A DNA stretch of 64,000 nt from Nocardia sp. NBC_01327. GTDB lineage: Bacteria > Actinomycetota > Actinomycetes > Mycobacteriales > Mycobacteriaceae. The notes beneath the pieces were generated by a model. The model searched no databases. It was not told where the DNA came from and was given only the letters and a program-made list of their open reading frames with translations. A program made the translations under genes and the position numbers. Below are positions 26,501 to 34,555 of this stretch, piece by piece; position 1 is the first letter of the stretch; each line of letters starts with the position of its first letter. The DNA lies in the NCBI RefSeq assembly GCF_035958815.1, contig NZ_CP108383.1, positions 5,394,001 to 5,458,000 on the forward strand. The letters are read 5' to 3'.

Positions 26501-29500
26501 GGACATCCCCGACGCGGCGCTGTCGCTGTTCGACGTCGAGGCAGAGACGGTGAAGACCGACCTGCACATCGGCGTCATCGACTCTCGCGCCCCAGACGGA
26601 TCCCTCGGGCCGATCGGGATCCGATTCGGTTACAGCACGGATCTGTTCGATCGAGAGACGGTCAGGCGGTTCCTGGATGCCTATCTTCGGTTGCTGCGCT
26701 CGATCCTTCAGGACGCGCGGACACCGGTCGGCGATCTGGCGCTCACCGACGACGAGGACCGCGGAGATCCCACCTACATCGATCATCCGCTTCCGGCCGA
26801 AATACTGACCGCGGCCCTGGCGCGGCACGCCGCCGATCACCCGGACGCGACCGCGGTGGTCAGCGGCCCGGAGTCCATCAGCTACGGCCACCTCCTCGAT
26901 CGGGTCACCCGCCTGGCACGCTGGCTCATCGGCCGGGGGATCGGGCCGGAATCGATTGTGGCGGTGGCCATGCGCCGTTCGATCGATCAGGTCGTGGCGC
27001 TGTACGCGGTCGCCGAAGCAGGTGCGGCCTGGGTGCCGATCGATCCCGATCACCCCGACGAGCGCAACACCTATATTCTGAACTCCGCTGCACCGCAATG
27101 CATTCTGACAACAAGCGCAGACCGATTCGGCCTCGGAGCCCCGCATGCCGTCGACGAAATCGACCTCGACGCGTTCGCCACGGGACCGGTACACGATCGT
27201 GAGCGTCTCGCCCCACTGCGTGGTGACAACCCCGCCTACGTGATCTATACATCGGGCTCGACCGGCCGTCCCAAAGGTGTCGTGGTCACCCATGACGCCA
27301 TAGTCAACCAGCTGACCTGGATGCGCACCCGCTACCGAGTCGAACCACACGATGTCTATCTGCACAAAACCGCAGCCACCTTCGACGTCTCGCTATGGGG
27401 ATATTTTCTCGCGTTGTCGGCCGGCGCACGGCTGGTCCTGGCCGGACCACAGGAACACCGAGACCCACAGGCGATCAGTACTCTCATCGCCACCCACCAG
27501 GTCACCCTGACCGACTTCGTTCCCACCATGCTCGCCCTCCTCGCACGATCGGCCCGATCCGACCAATTGCGCTCGTTGCGTGCGGTATTCATAATCGGGG
27601 AGGCGCTGGCGCCGGACACCGCCCGGGCGTTCGCCCGCCTCAGTCCCGCGGAGTTGCACAACCTGTACGGGCCCACGGAAGCCGCGGTGAGCATTACCGA
27701 ACACCGGGTGGACGACACCGACCTGCGCGCACCGACCGTTGCGATCGGTGTTCCGGTCTGGAATTCCCGATGCCGGGTACTCGATTCCCGGCTGCATACC
27801 GCGCTGCCCGCTGTGCCGGGTGAGCTGATGCTCACCGGCGTGCAACTCGCCAGGGGCTATCACCGTGCGCCCGGGCTCACCGCGAGCAGATTCGTCGCCG
27901 ACCCGTTCGGCCCGCCGGGTACCCGGATGTACCGCAGCGGTGACCTGGCCCGGCGGCGGACCGACGATATGCTCGAGTATCTGGGGCGCACCGATTTTCA
28001 GGTCAAGATTCGCGGACAGCGTATCGAGCTCGGTGAGATCGAAGCCGCGTTGCTCGACGACGCCGACGTTGCTCAAGCGGCTGTCACGGTGCACAAGTCC
28101 GACACCGATACCCTCCTCATCGGCTACGTCGTTCCCCGGCCCGGAGCGAGGGTCGACTCGAAAGACCTGCGCCGCAATGCCTCCACTCGGCTGCCCGGAT
28201 ATATGGTCCCCTCGACGGTGCTGGTTCTGTCTGCACTACCGGTGAACACCAGCGGCAAACTCGATCGTTCCGCCCTCCCCGCACCGCGGTTCACCAGCGA
28301 CAGCGCCGTCGCACCGCGCACCACGCTGGAAGCAGCCATCGCCCAGGCGTTCTCGCAGGTGCTCGACGTGCCGCACGTGGGTATGACAGATGACTTCTTC
28401 GACCTCGGTGGATCGTCTCTACTGATATTCCTGCTGCATCAGAAACTCTCCGAACAACTCGGGCGCGACGTACCGATGTCGGCGATTCTCCACGCGCCCA
28501 CGGTCACCGGGGTCGCGGCCTATCTGAACGGCGCGCGAAATCCGCATGCCCCCGGCGCGCCTGCCGCCGACGCCATCCTCGAACCTGCGATCACCGCGGC
28601 CGGATGCGCGCCCCGCAGAGCTGGACCCGACACCGTGGTGCTGCTCACCGGCGCCACCGGGTTTCTGGGCGTGCACCTGCTCCACGAATTACTCACCAGC
28701 ACCGACGCGCGAGTGTGGTGTCTGGTGCGCGCCCGCGACGACCAGGCCGCACTGCAGCGAATCACCGAATCGCTGCAGCAGTTCGGACTGCCGACCGGCC
28801 AAGTCTCCGACCGGGTTTCCGCACTGGCCGCGGACCTGTCCGCCCCGCAACTCGGGCTCTCCACAGCACAGTTCGACCAGCTCGCCGAAAACGTGGACGC
28901 GATCTATCACAACGGCGCCCGAGTCAACCATCTCGACCCCTACCAACGCCTGCGCGCCCCCAATGTCGAAGGCACACGCTCGATACTGCGACTGGCGACC
29001 ACCCATCGGGTCAAGAGCGTGCACTTCATCTCCACGCTCGGCGCGGCGATCCCGGCGGATCATCTCCCCGGCCTCGTCACCGAGAACGACCGATTGCCTG
29101 CGGATCAACTCCAGGACAACGGCTATCTGATCTCGAAATGGGTTGGCGAGGAACTGGTCCGGCAGGCCGGCGAACGCGGCGTCCCGATCACGATCCACCG
29201 GCCCGGCACGATCTGCGGGCACACGCGCACCGCCGTCAACAACGCCGACGACGCGTTCTGGAACATGATCCGCGCGGCGGCGATTCTTTCCATAGCGCCG
29301 GAGGTCGGCGATGCCACGGTCGCACTCGTCCCGGTGGACTATGTCGCACCCGCGATAGTCGCCATCGCCGCACAACCGCGCCGGGAAGCCGTCTTCCATT
29401 TGGTCAACCAGACGCCCCTCGAGGTTCGGGACGTCCTCGAATGCGTGCGCGAATACGGCTTCCCGATCACGACGACCCCGCTCGATATCGTGCACAGCAC

Positions 29501-29756
29501 ACTCGAACAACGGTCCGCCGCAGATATCGCCGAGGGCGACGACTCACTCACCCGCGCCGCCCTTCTCGCCCCCACCTTCGCCGGACTCGCAGGAAACACA
29601 CGCTGTTCCGACACCCACGCACAGGAGGCCTTGCACTACAACGGCATCCACTGCCCGGTCATCGACCGCAGAGTGATCCACCGCTACCTGGACCAATTCT
29701 GCGCCTCCGGATTCCTTCCCCGGCCCATCGTCGTCGAGCAACAGCTCCCCGTATAG
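23574..29756 (+). CDS. two-module non-ribosomal peptide synthetase with terminal reductase (A-T-C-A-T-R)
   Basis: A 2060-residue NRPS. A1 covers about residues 25-525 (YTSGSTGRPKG at 179, NAYGPTETT, TGKVDR). T1 holds its carrier Ser at about 561 in GGNSLL. The C domain covers about 620-1050 with HHICADG near 742. A2 covers about 1085-1580 (YTSGSTGRPKG near 1224). T2 has its Ser near 1613 in GGSSLL. The terminal thioester reductase starts near 1687 (VLLTGATGFLG) and has YLISK near 1850. There is no epimerase and no thioesterase. Aligned by eye to GrsA, the ten specificity residues read D-A-L-F-V-G-A-I-A-K for A1 (hydrophobic or aromatic pocket) and D-V-W-D-F-I-L-V-S-K for A2 (unusual). The family logic predicts a dipeptidyl aldehyde released by NAD(P)H, able to cyclise to a pyrazinone as with AusA-type enzymes of the same domain order. 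AGGA precedes the ATG at 23574. No MbtH or carrier-protein transferase gene is nearby. Confidence 0.93.
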   Translation: MRDGTRVPKTRSARRDRGATGNRNLVSQLATAVELDPDAIAVRTEEVELTYRTLDAYTNQWARWLCTLGVGSEDRVAVVLDRSVESVAAIWAIAKTGAAFVPIDPSYPRARIEYQLTDSGCTFGITDRRTVPELPNGVRWLAVDDPHLLEDLARESADPIYHLDRRAPLRASNIAYITYTSGSTGRPKGVGVTHTGLPGLCAQLRTTLAIDSGSRVLHFASPSFDASLLELLIAVGSAATLVIAPPAVLGGADLAAFLHRHRITHAFLTPSVLATIQPTGLGDLTTVVVGGDPCPPALLRQWATTGRRFHNAYGPTETTIATTLSGSLRAEAAVTLGAPIEGSGHRILDSRLRPTFAGAIGELYVAGHGLARGYPGHPALTAARFVADPMGAAGDRMYRTGDLVRRNNSGELEFIGRIDDQVKIRGRRIELGEIDAALGDLQAVADAVTVDRTTATGDIELVSFVRGHSDQPIDSTDIRAALATRLPAYMLPSSVTVLDHFPLTATGKVDRAALRALQATRPTAFGLPASVGEQAVTDVFAQVLGHRDLSGDIDFFTAGGNSLLATQVAARLSQIWKTQIPTQLVFDHPTITTLTKAIRSQHFDAVRAPLVAGVRPDRIPLSPNQLRFWLRNQFDTGSAVDNIGFALRLNGIDSAALQATLLDVVTRHEALRTRYPADSAGPHQVILDPSAVADRFALLDIGTDEASALVHRLLRQGFDVTAEVPLRIRLLRTPDEHILVCAVHHICADGSSLAPLAADMARAYAARHAGSAPHWQPVTVQYADYALWQQQLLGSREDTDSLLSQQLRYWSRELDGLPEQLDLPADRPRPAVASLRGATLDALVPAAEHTELLDFARSRNASLFMVMHTALAVLFARLSGTTDIAIGVPMTIRAEPALDGVVGMFVNTTVSRTRVDLTETFSALLARTRDRDLANFAHSEVPFEHVVDAVDPQRSPGRHPLYQVGFAFQNFTRAQLDIPDAALSLFDVEAETVKTDLHIGVIDSRAPDGSLGPIGIRFGYSTDLFDRETVRRFLDAYLRLLRSILQDARTPVGDLALTDDEDRGDPTYIDHPLPAEILTAALARHAADHPDATAVVSGPESISYGHLLDRVTRLARWLIGRGIGPESIVAVAMRRSIDQVVALYAVAEAGAAWVPIDPDHPDERNTYILNSAAPQCILTTSADRFGLGAPHAVDEIDLDAFATGPVHDRERLAPLRGDNPAYVIYTSGSTGRPKGVVVTHDAIVNQLTWMRTRYRVEPHDVYLHKTAATFDVSLWGYFLALSAGARLVLAGPQEHRDPQAISTLIATHQVTLTDFVPTMLALLARSARSDQLRSLRAVFIIGEALAPDTARAFARLSPAELHNLYGPTEAAVSITEHRVDDTDLRAPTVAIGVPVWNSRCRVLDSRLHTALPAVPGELMLTGVQLARGYHRAPGLTASRFVADPFGPPGTRMYRSGDLARRRTDDMLEYLGRTDFQVKIRGQRIELGEIEAALLDDADVAQAAVTVHKSDTDTLLIGYVVPRPGARVDSKDLRRNASTRLPGYMVPSTVLVLSALPVNTSGKLDRSALPAPRFTSDSAVAPRTTLEAAIAQAFSQVLDVPHVGMTDDFFDLGGSSLLIFLLHQKLSEQLGRDVPMSAILHAPTVTGVAAYLNGARNPHAPGAPAADAILEPAITAAGCAPRRAGPDTVVLLTGATGFLGVHLLHELLTSTDARVWCLVRARDDQAALQRITESLQQFGLPTGQVSDRVSALAADLSAPQLGLSTAQFDQLAENVDAIYHNGARVNHLDPYQRLRAPNVEGTRSILRLATTHRVKSVHFISTLGAAIPADHLPGLVTENDRLPADQLQDNGYLISKWVGEELVRQAGERGVPITIHRPGTICGHTRTAVNNADDAFWNMIRAAAILSIAPEVGDATVALVPVDYVAPAIVAIAAQPRREAVFHLVNQTPLEVRDVLECVREYGFPITTTPLDIVHSTLEQRSAADIAEGDDSLTRAALLAPTFAGLAGNTRCSDTHAQEALHYNGIHCPVIDRRVIHRYLDQFCASGFLPRPIVVEQQLPV

Positions 29757-29772
29757 GCGTGAGAACGATGAT

Positions 29773-29804
29773 GGGGCCGGTACCGCTTCTGCGGTGCCGG
29801 CCCC
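29773..29804 (+). terminator. terminator hairpin of the NRPS gene
   Basis: A 14-bp stem with one T-G pair (GGGGCCGGTACCGC / GCGGTGCCGGCCCC, loop TTCT), 16 bases after the NRPS stop codon. Confidence 0.75.
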
Positions 29805-29853
29805 GGGTTCGATCTGGCCACCTGGGATCAGAAATGGCCTACAACAATGAAAA

Positions 29854-29890
29854 TGGGCGGTTTCGGCTGAAGCTGATCCGAAACCGCCCA
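29854..29890 (-). terminator. terminator of the minus-strand tRNA-Leu
   Basis: A perfect 13-bp stem (TGGGCGGTTTCGG / CCGAAACCGCCCA, 11-base loop). Read on the minus strand it is followed by ATTTTCATTG, a T-rich tail, so it fits termination of the tRNA transcript. Confidence 0.8.
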
Positions 29891-29905
29891 CTGTCCTACT
29901 GCTTG

Positions 29906-29988
29906 TGTCGAGAGGGGGACTTGAACCCCCACGTCCCTAAGGACACTAGCACCTCAAGCTAGCGCGTCTGCCATTCCGCCACCCCGAC
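29906..29988 (-). tRNA. tRNA-Leu (GAG)
   Basis: An 83-base class II tRNA on the minus strand. It has acceptor stem GTCGGGG/TCTCGAC, the anticodon loop CTTGAGGTG with anticodon GAG, a long variable arm (TGTCCTTAGGGACG), the T arm GGGGGTTCAAGTCCCCC and discriminator A. The 3' CCA is not encoded. It is identical in sequence to the plus-strand copy at 34429-34511. Confidence 0.95.
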
Positions 29989-30064
29989 CGGTGAACCTCG
30001 ACAAGATTAGCCGAGGGCTCGCCGAAACCGGAAATCGGCTGGTACAGGCCGGTTTCGGGCGGAA

Positions 30065-30382
30065 CTACTTCTTGATGAAGATGCCAGCGATGTCAGCGTT
30101 CTTGATCGGGGTGTCCGCGTTGGACTGCACCTGGCACAGCGCCTGGACCGAAGCCATGCTCAGATCGACATTGGTGCCGGAGGGCTCGTTCTGATTGCCC
30201 GTCTGCTGCTTGATGAACTTGGTGATGGTGATGCGCTGATCGTTCGCATCCTGCTTGAGGTAATCGGTGCACTTGGTGTCTCCGCCTTGATTGACGGCTG
30301 TCTTGATCTCGCTACAGCCGCTCATCAGCGTGACGGCGAACGCAGCGGCGGCCACGCCGGCGGTCCATCGCATGGTCTTCAT
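30065..30382 (-). CDS. small HdeA-like lipoprotein
   Basis: A 105-residue lipoprotein. The signal segment ends in the lipobox LMSGC. The mature part has two more cysteines (TKCTDYL and ALCQVQ) about 45 residues apart and the pattern seen in the mycobacterial HdeA-like acid-stress family, small helical proteins with one disulfide. The ATG at 30382 was preferred to a GTG three codons earlier. It is divergent from the UvrA-like gene, with a CRP-type site between them. Its function is not established. Confidence 0.65.
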   Translation of the reverse strand: MKTMRWTAGVAAAAFAVTLMSGCSEIKTAVNQGGDTKCTDYLKQDANDQRITITKFIKQQTGNQNEPSGTNVDLSMASVQALCQVQSNADTPIKNADIAGIFIKK

Positions 30383-30450
30383 GAGCGTCACTGTAGAGCG
30401 GCGTCATCGATCGGCAATCCTGGCTCGACCCTGAGATCACCCGGATTCGA

Positions 30451-30466
30451 TGTGATTTACGTCACA
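30451..30466. promoter_or_regulatory. CRP/GlxR-type binding site TGTGA-N6-TCACA
   Basis: A perfect match to the CRP-family consensus, centred 51 bp before the UvrA-like start and 77 bp before the lipoprotein start. In mycolate bacteria GlxR/CRP uses this motif, so cAMP control of one or both genes is likely. Confidence 0.72.
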
Positions 30467-30509
30467 AATGCCCGCACATTTCGGGGGTATGTGATGGCAA
30501 GGTTGAGGC

Positions 30510-32795
30510 ATGTCTGCTGCTTCCGCCGAAACGATTCGGGTCCTCGGCGCCCGCGAGCACAATCTCCGCAATGTCTCCCTCGAGATCCCCAAGAACCAGA
30601 TCACCGTGTTCACCGGGGTGTCCGGATCCGGGAAGTCCTCCATTGTGTTCGACACCATCGCCATCGAATCGCAGCGGCAGCTGTATGCCACTTTTCCGGC
30701 GTTCATCCTCAACTTCCTGCCCCGCTACGAGCGCCCGCACGCCGAGGCCATCGAGAATCTGACCGCGCCGGTGATCATCGATCAGAAGGCGGTCGGGGGC
30801 GGGCCGCGCTCCACGGTCGGGACCATGACCGATATCTACGCGCTCATCCGAGCGCTGTTCGCGCGCTTCGGATCACCCTCGACGGGACTGGTCTACGACT
30901 ACTCCTTCAATACCCCGCAGGGCATGTGCACCGAATGCGACGGCCTCGGCATGACGATCACCGCCGACCCCGACAAACTCGTGGACCGGACCAAATCGCT
31001 CAACGAAGGCGCGATCCTGCTTCCGGGATACGGTGTCGGCAGCGGAGATTGGCAGCTGTACGGCAACTCCGGGCGCTTCGACCTGGACAAGAAGCTCGCC
31101 GAATACAGCGCGGCGGAATGGCACGATCTGCTGCACGGCAGCGGCGGCAAAGTGGAGCTGGCTTTCAACAAGGGGACCTGGAAGGCCAACTACGAAGGCC
31201 TGGCCGACAAATTCACCCGGTCGCGGGTCAAGCGCGACACCTCGGGGCTGTCGGAGAAGACGCGCGAGCAGATTCAGAAGTTCCTGCACGAAGGGGTGTG
31301 CCCGGCCTGCCACGGCGCGCGGCTCAATGAGAAGGCCTTGGCCACCAAGATCAATGGGCGCAATATCGCCGAATGGACGGCACTGCAGATCACCGATCTG
31401 ATCGAGGTGCTCGGCCAGGTGACGGACCCGGCGGCGCAGGGGCTGGCCGAGGCGACTCGCATCGCGCTGGGCCGGGTCGCCGATATCGGGCTCGGATATC
31501 TGAGCCTGGACCGGGCGACCTCGACGCTGTCCGGCGGTGAGGGCCAGCGCTTGAAGATGATCAAACATCTCGGCAGCACGCTGGTGGGAATGACCTATAT
31601 CTTCGACGAACCCAGCGTCGGACTGCATCCGCGCGATGTCGGGCGGCTCAATCACATGCTGGAGGCGTTGCGCGACAAGGGCAATACCGTGCTGGTGGTG
31701 GAGCACGATCCCGACGTCATCCAGATCGCCGACCATATCGTCGATGTCGGGCCGCGGGCGGGCACACACGGCGGCGAGATCATGTTCACCGGCAGCTTCG
31801 CCGAACTGCGGGCCGCCGACACCCTGACCGGACAGGGATTGCGGCGGACGTTCGCGGTGAAGGAGTCGTTCCGGACGGCCGAGGGCGAACTGCGCATCGA
31901 CGGGGCGAGCGCACACAATCTGAAGAATGTTTCCGTCGGGATTCCGACCGGCATTCTCACCGCGATCACCGGTGTGGCCGGATCCGGCAAGAGCAGTCTC
32001 ATTCGCGACGAGTTCATGGCGCGGTACCCGGATTCGGTGTTCGTCGATCAATCGGCCATCGGCGCTTCCTCACGCTCGACACCCGCCACCTACCTCGGGC
32101 TGATGGATCCCATTCGCAAGCTGTTCGCCAAGGCGACGGGGGAGCCCGCGGGTCTGTTCAGCTTCAATTCCGACGGTGCGTGCCGCGAGTGCGAGGGCCG
32201 CGGCGTGATCATCACCGAGGTCGCCTATATGGATCCGGTGACCACCCACTGCGAATCCTGTGACGGGCGGCGGTTTTCCGAGCAGGTGCTGGCACTCACG
32301 CTGCGCGGCAAGTCGATTGCCGATGTGCTGGAGCTCTCGGCCGAGGATGCGGTGGAGTTCTTCACCGAAAAAGCACTGAATGCCAAGTTGCGCACCATGA
32401 ATGAAGTCGGGCTGAATTATCTGAGCCTGGGACAGGCGATGAGCACCCTGTCCGGCGGTGAGCGCCAGCGCATCAAACTCGCCACCCAATTGCAGCACAG
32501 CGGCACCGTGTACGTGCTCGACGAACCCACCACCGGGTTGCACATGTCCGATGTGGATACGCTGCTGCGACTCATGGACGGGCTGGTGGAGCGCGGGAAT
32601 ACCGTCGTGGTGATCGAGCACAATCTGGATGTGGTCGCGCATGCCGACTGGGTGATCGACCTCGGGCCCGACGGCGGTAAGAACGGCGGCGAGATCGTAT
32701 TCACCGGGACACCGGCGCAGCTACTGCGGCATCCGGATTCGCTGACCGGTCAGTATCTGCGGCTGTACCGCGAGGGCTCGGCCGTACGCCGCTGA
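30510..32795 (+). CDS. UvrA-like ABC ATPase, short paralogue
   Basis: A 761-residue UvrA homologue, clearly shorter than the roughly 950 residues of the excision-repair protein. It has two ATPase halves: Walker A GVSGSGKSS (about residue 37) with signature LSGGEGQR and IFDEPSVGLHPRD, then GVAGSGKSS (about residue 490) with LSGGERQR and VLDEPTTGLH. Zinc-type pairs CTECDG, CPACHG, CRECEG and CESCDG remain. The insertion used for UvrB binding appears missing, as in UvrA2/DrrC-like proteins linked to DNA-damaging drug tolerance. The ATG at 30510 has AAGG about eight bases upstream. It is probably monocistronic with CRP-type control. Confidence 0.87.
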   Translation: MSAASAETIRVLGAREHNLRNVSLEIPKNQITVFTGVSGSGKSSIVFDTIAIESQRQLYATFPAFILNFLPRYERPHAEAIENLTAPVIIDQKAVGGGPRSTVGTMTDIYALIRALFARFGSPSTGLVYDYSFNTPQGMCTECDGLGMTITADPDKLVDRTKSLNEGAILLPGYGVGSGDWQLYGNSGRFDLDKKLAEYSAAEWHDLLHGSGGKVELAFNKGTWKANYEGLADKFTRSRVKRDTSGLSEKTREQIQKFLHEGVCPACHGARLNEKALATKINGRNIAEWTALQITDLIEVLGQVTDPAAQGLAEATRIALGRVADIGLGYLSLDRATSTLSGGEGQRLKMIKHLGSTLVGMTYIFDEPSVGLHPRDVGRLNHMLEALRDKGNTVLVVEHDPDVIQIADHIVDVGPRAGTHGGEIMFTGSFAELRAADTLTGQGLRRTFAVKESFRTAEGELRIDGASAHNLKNVSVGIPTGILTAITGVAGSGKSSLIRDEFMARYPDSVFVDQSAIGASSRSTPATYLGLMDPIRKLFAKATGEPAGLFSFNSDGACRECEGRGVIITEVAYMDPVTTHCESCDGRRFSEQVLALTLRGKSIADVLELSAEDAVEFFTEKALNAKLRTMNEVGLNYLSLGQAMSTLSGGERQRIKLATQLQHSGTVYVLDEPTTGLHMSDVDTLLRLMDGLVERGNTVVVIEHNLDVVAHADWVIDLGPDGGKNGGEIVFTGTPAQLLRHPDSLTGQYLRLYREGSAVRR

Positions 32796-32897
32796 GTGTG
32801 ATTGCGGCCGTGGCGAATCCGCCGCGGCCGCAGTGCGTGCCGGTTGGCAGCGACTGCCGGGTTTCGGTGTCTGCCAGGGTCAGTGGGTCTCCCAGGG

Positions 32898-33728
32898 TCA
32901 GTGGCCCGATTCGGCGGCCACGGCCGCACGCCAGATCCGGGCTTCGGTCGTCTTGCCACGTCTTTCGAGCACCTCCGCGACCCCGGCCATGGCGCGCACG
33001 TCACCGTGCTCGGCGGCCATGCGCCACCAGTGCTCGGCCTCGTCCAGCTGCTCGTACCGCAGCAGCACCACGGCCAGGTCGTAGGCGGCGCCGGCATGCC
33101 CGGAATCGGCTGCCTGCCGCCACAATTGGCAGGCCTGCGGCTCATCCCCGCGACCGTGCATGGCGACGCCCAGGTCGTAGAGCGCGCTGCCGTAGCGACC
33201 GGCTTCGGCGGGCGGAATCGGATCGGGCGGGGTGGGGGAGGTGGCGAATTCCACGACCAGTTCGGTGAAGTCGGGCGGGCCGACGCCGGTGCTGCAGTGC
33301 AGGACCAGGCAGGAGCGTTCGCGCGTGATGAGCATGCCGTAGTTGCCCGACCAGGACACGATCGCCTCGTTCGCATCCACCCACACCGGGGTGAGCGAGA
33401 GGGCCGCGTCCGCGCCCGCCGGGCACACCCGCAGGTCGATGCCCTCGGCCATGGCGTCACTCCAGACGTCGACCCCGCCCAACCGGCGGCCGTCGAGCAG
33501 CACGTGCCCGCCCTCCACGGCCAGGCCGATGCCGAGTCCGTGCACACCGTGCCGCGGTTGCGCCGAGCGCAAAGTGAGCGTGACGGTGGTGGGGGAATCG
33601 CCCAGCACCTCCGAAAGCAGCGGGTAAACCTTCGCCCCGTGCCAGGTCAGCGGCTCGCCGCCGGCGTATCTGTCCCCGAGTGGCGGTTCGTCCGTCGCCC
33701 GTTCGGCGTCCTGATACAACCCGGTCAT
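32898..33728 (-). CDS. unknown domain plus Sel1/TPR-like repeats
   Basis: A 276-residue protein. Residues about 1-165 form a beta-rich domain that was not recognised (LTWHGAKVYPLLSEVLGD, GGVDVWSDAMAEGIDLRV). Residues about 170-270 hold three Sel1-like repeats, for example SALYDLGVAMHGRGDEPQACQLWRQAA and AAYDLAVVLLRYEQLDEAEHWWRMAA. Sel1 repeats usually mediate protein contacts. The ATG at 33728 is preceded by AAGGCGGGG. Divergent from mIHF; no partner is obvious. Confidence 0.6.
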   Translation of the reverse strand: MTGLYQDAERATDEPPLGDRYAGGEPLTWHGAKVYPLLSEVLGDSPTTVTLTLRSAQPRHGVHGLGIGLAVEGGHVLLDGRRLGGVDVWSDAMAEGIDLRVCPAGADAALSLTPVWVDANEAIVSWSGNYGMLITRERSCLVLHCSTGVGPPDFTELVVEFATSPTPPDPIPPAEAGRYGSALYDLGVAMHGRGDEPQACQLWRQAADSGHAGAAYDLAVVLLRYEQLDEAEHWWRMAAEHGDVRAMAGVAEVLERRGKTTEARIWRAAVAAESGH

Positions 33729-33979
33729 TCGCCCCGCCTTCCACCGGTGCTCCCTTGATGTCGCGGCCCACGGTAGTACCCCTCCGGGCCCGTGCGCCGA
33801 GTATTTGCCAGGAGTCCGCGCGAGCAAACTTCTGGTCGCATGACCTGTGGCGCGAAGCGCTTTCAGCAGGTCGCTCGACGTGTTGAGCCGAAACACGCGG
33901 TGTGTCGTACCGGTTGCGGGGCCGGTGTCATGTTTACTCGACGCCGACGTACCAGCGAACGAGTGAAAGGTAAGGACAT

Positions 33980-34294
33980 ATGGCTCTGCCCACAATGACC
34001 CCCGAACAACGCTCCGAGGCGCTGGCCAAAGCCGCCGCGGTTCGTAAGGCCCGCTCGGAGTTGATCGCGCAGGTCAAGCAGGGATCGGTCAGTCTGGCGG
34101 AGGTGCTCAAGCGCGCAGACAACGAGGACCTGGTCAAGAAGACGAAGGTTGCGGCCGTGATCAAGGCGCTTCCGGGCATCGGCCCCGTCAAGGCCGCCAA
34201 ATTGATGGATGAGGCGGAAATCCCCGCCGACCGCCGTATCGGCGGACTGGGCTCTCGTCAGCGCGCTGCGCTGCTGGAGGCGTTGACAGCCTGA
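33980..34294 (+). CDS. mihF: actinobacterial integration host factor (mIHF)
   Basis: A 104-residue nucleoid protein. The core LPGIGPVKAAKLMDEAEIPADRRIGGLG is the helix-hairpin-helix-like DNA-binding part of mIHF, preceded by the long helix typical of the family. The strong site AAGGTAAGGA precedes the ATG. In mycobacteria this gene sits next to gmk and rpoZ; here a tRNA-Leu gene follows instead, so this may be a relocated copy or a second paralogue. It lies within the segment bounded by the inverted tRNA genes. Confidence 0.9.
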   Translation: MALPTMTPEQRSEALAKAAAVRKARSELIAQVKQGSVSLAEVLKRADNEDLVKKTKVAAVIKALPGIGPVKAAKLMDEAEIPADRRIGGLGSRQRAALLEALTA

Positions 34295-34406
34295 TCTCGG
34301 AGGGTGGCCGACCGGGTCGAACTTTGGCCCGGCGGCAACCGCTCCACCACGACTACCAGCGAGAATGCGAATCAACCGGGACGATTTGGTCCACGCGGGC
34401 TGATCC

Positions 34407-34412
34407 GATAAC
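34407..34412 (+). promoter_or_regulatory. likely -10 element of the tRNA-Leu gene
   Basis: GATAAC, 16 bases before the tRNA, with TTGGTC at 34386-34391 as a weak -35 (15-bp spacer). A modest match only. Confidence 0.35.
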
Positions 34413-34428
34413 CTTGCTGAGCAACCCG

Positions 34429-34511
34429 GTCGGGGTGGCGGAATGGCAGACGCGCTAGCTTGAGGTGCTAGTGTCCTTAGGGACGTGGGGGTTCAAGTCC
34501 CCCTCTCGACA
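34429..34511 (+). tRNA. tRNA-Leu (GAG), second copy
   Basis: Identical over all 83 bases to the minus-strand gene at 29906-29988, with a few more identical bases on either side (CCG before, CA after). The anticodon is GAG; the 3' CCA is not encoded. The two copies form an inverted repeat around a 4.4-kb segment. Confidence 0.95.
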
Positions 34512-34518
34512 CAGACTA

Positions 34519-34550
34519 CGAAGGCCCCCGGTTTTCACCGGGGGCCTTCG
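34519..34550 (+). terminator. terminator of the plus-strand tRNA-Leu
   Basis: A perfect 13-bp stem (CGAAGGCCCCCGG / CCGGGGGCCTTCG, loop TTTTCA) eight bases after the tRNA, followed by CTGTTTC. Confidence 0.85.
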
Positions 34551-34555
34551 CTGTT

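Noticed and set aside
29906..34511. A genomic island or prophage inserted at tRNA-Leu
   Set aside because: No integrase, excisionase, phage or plasmid gene lies between or beside the tRNAs, and the enclosed genes look chromosomal. The inverted order also differs from the direct repeats left by integration.
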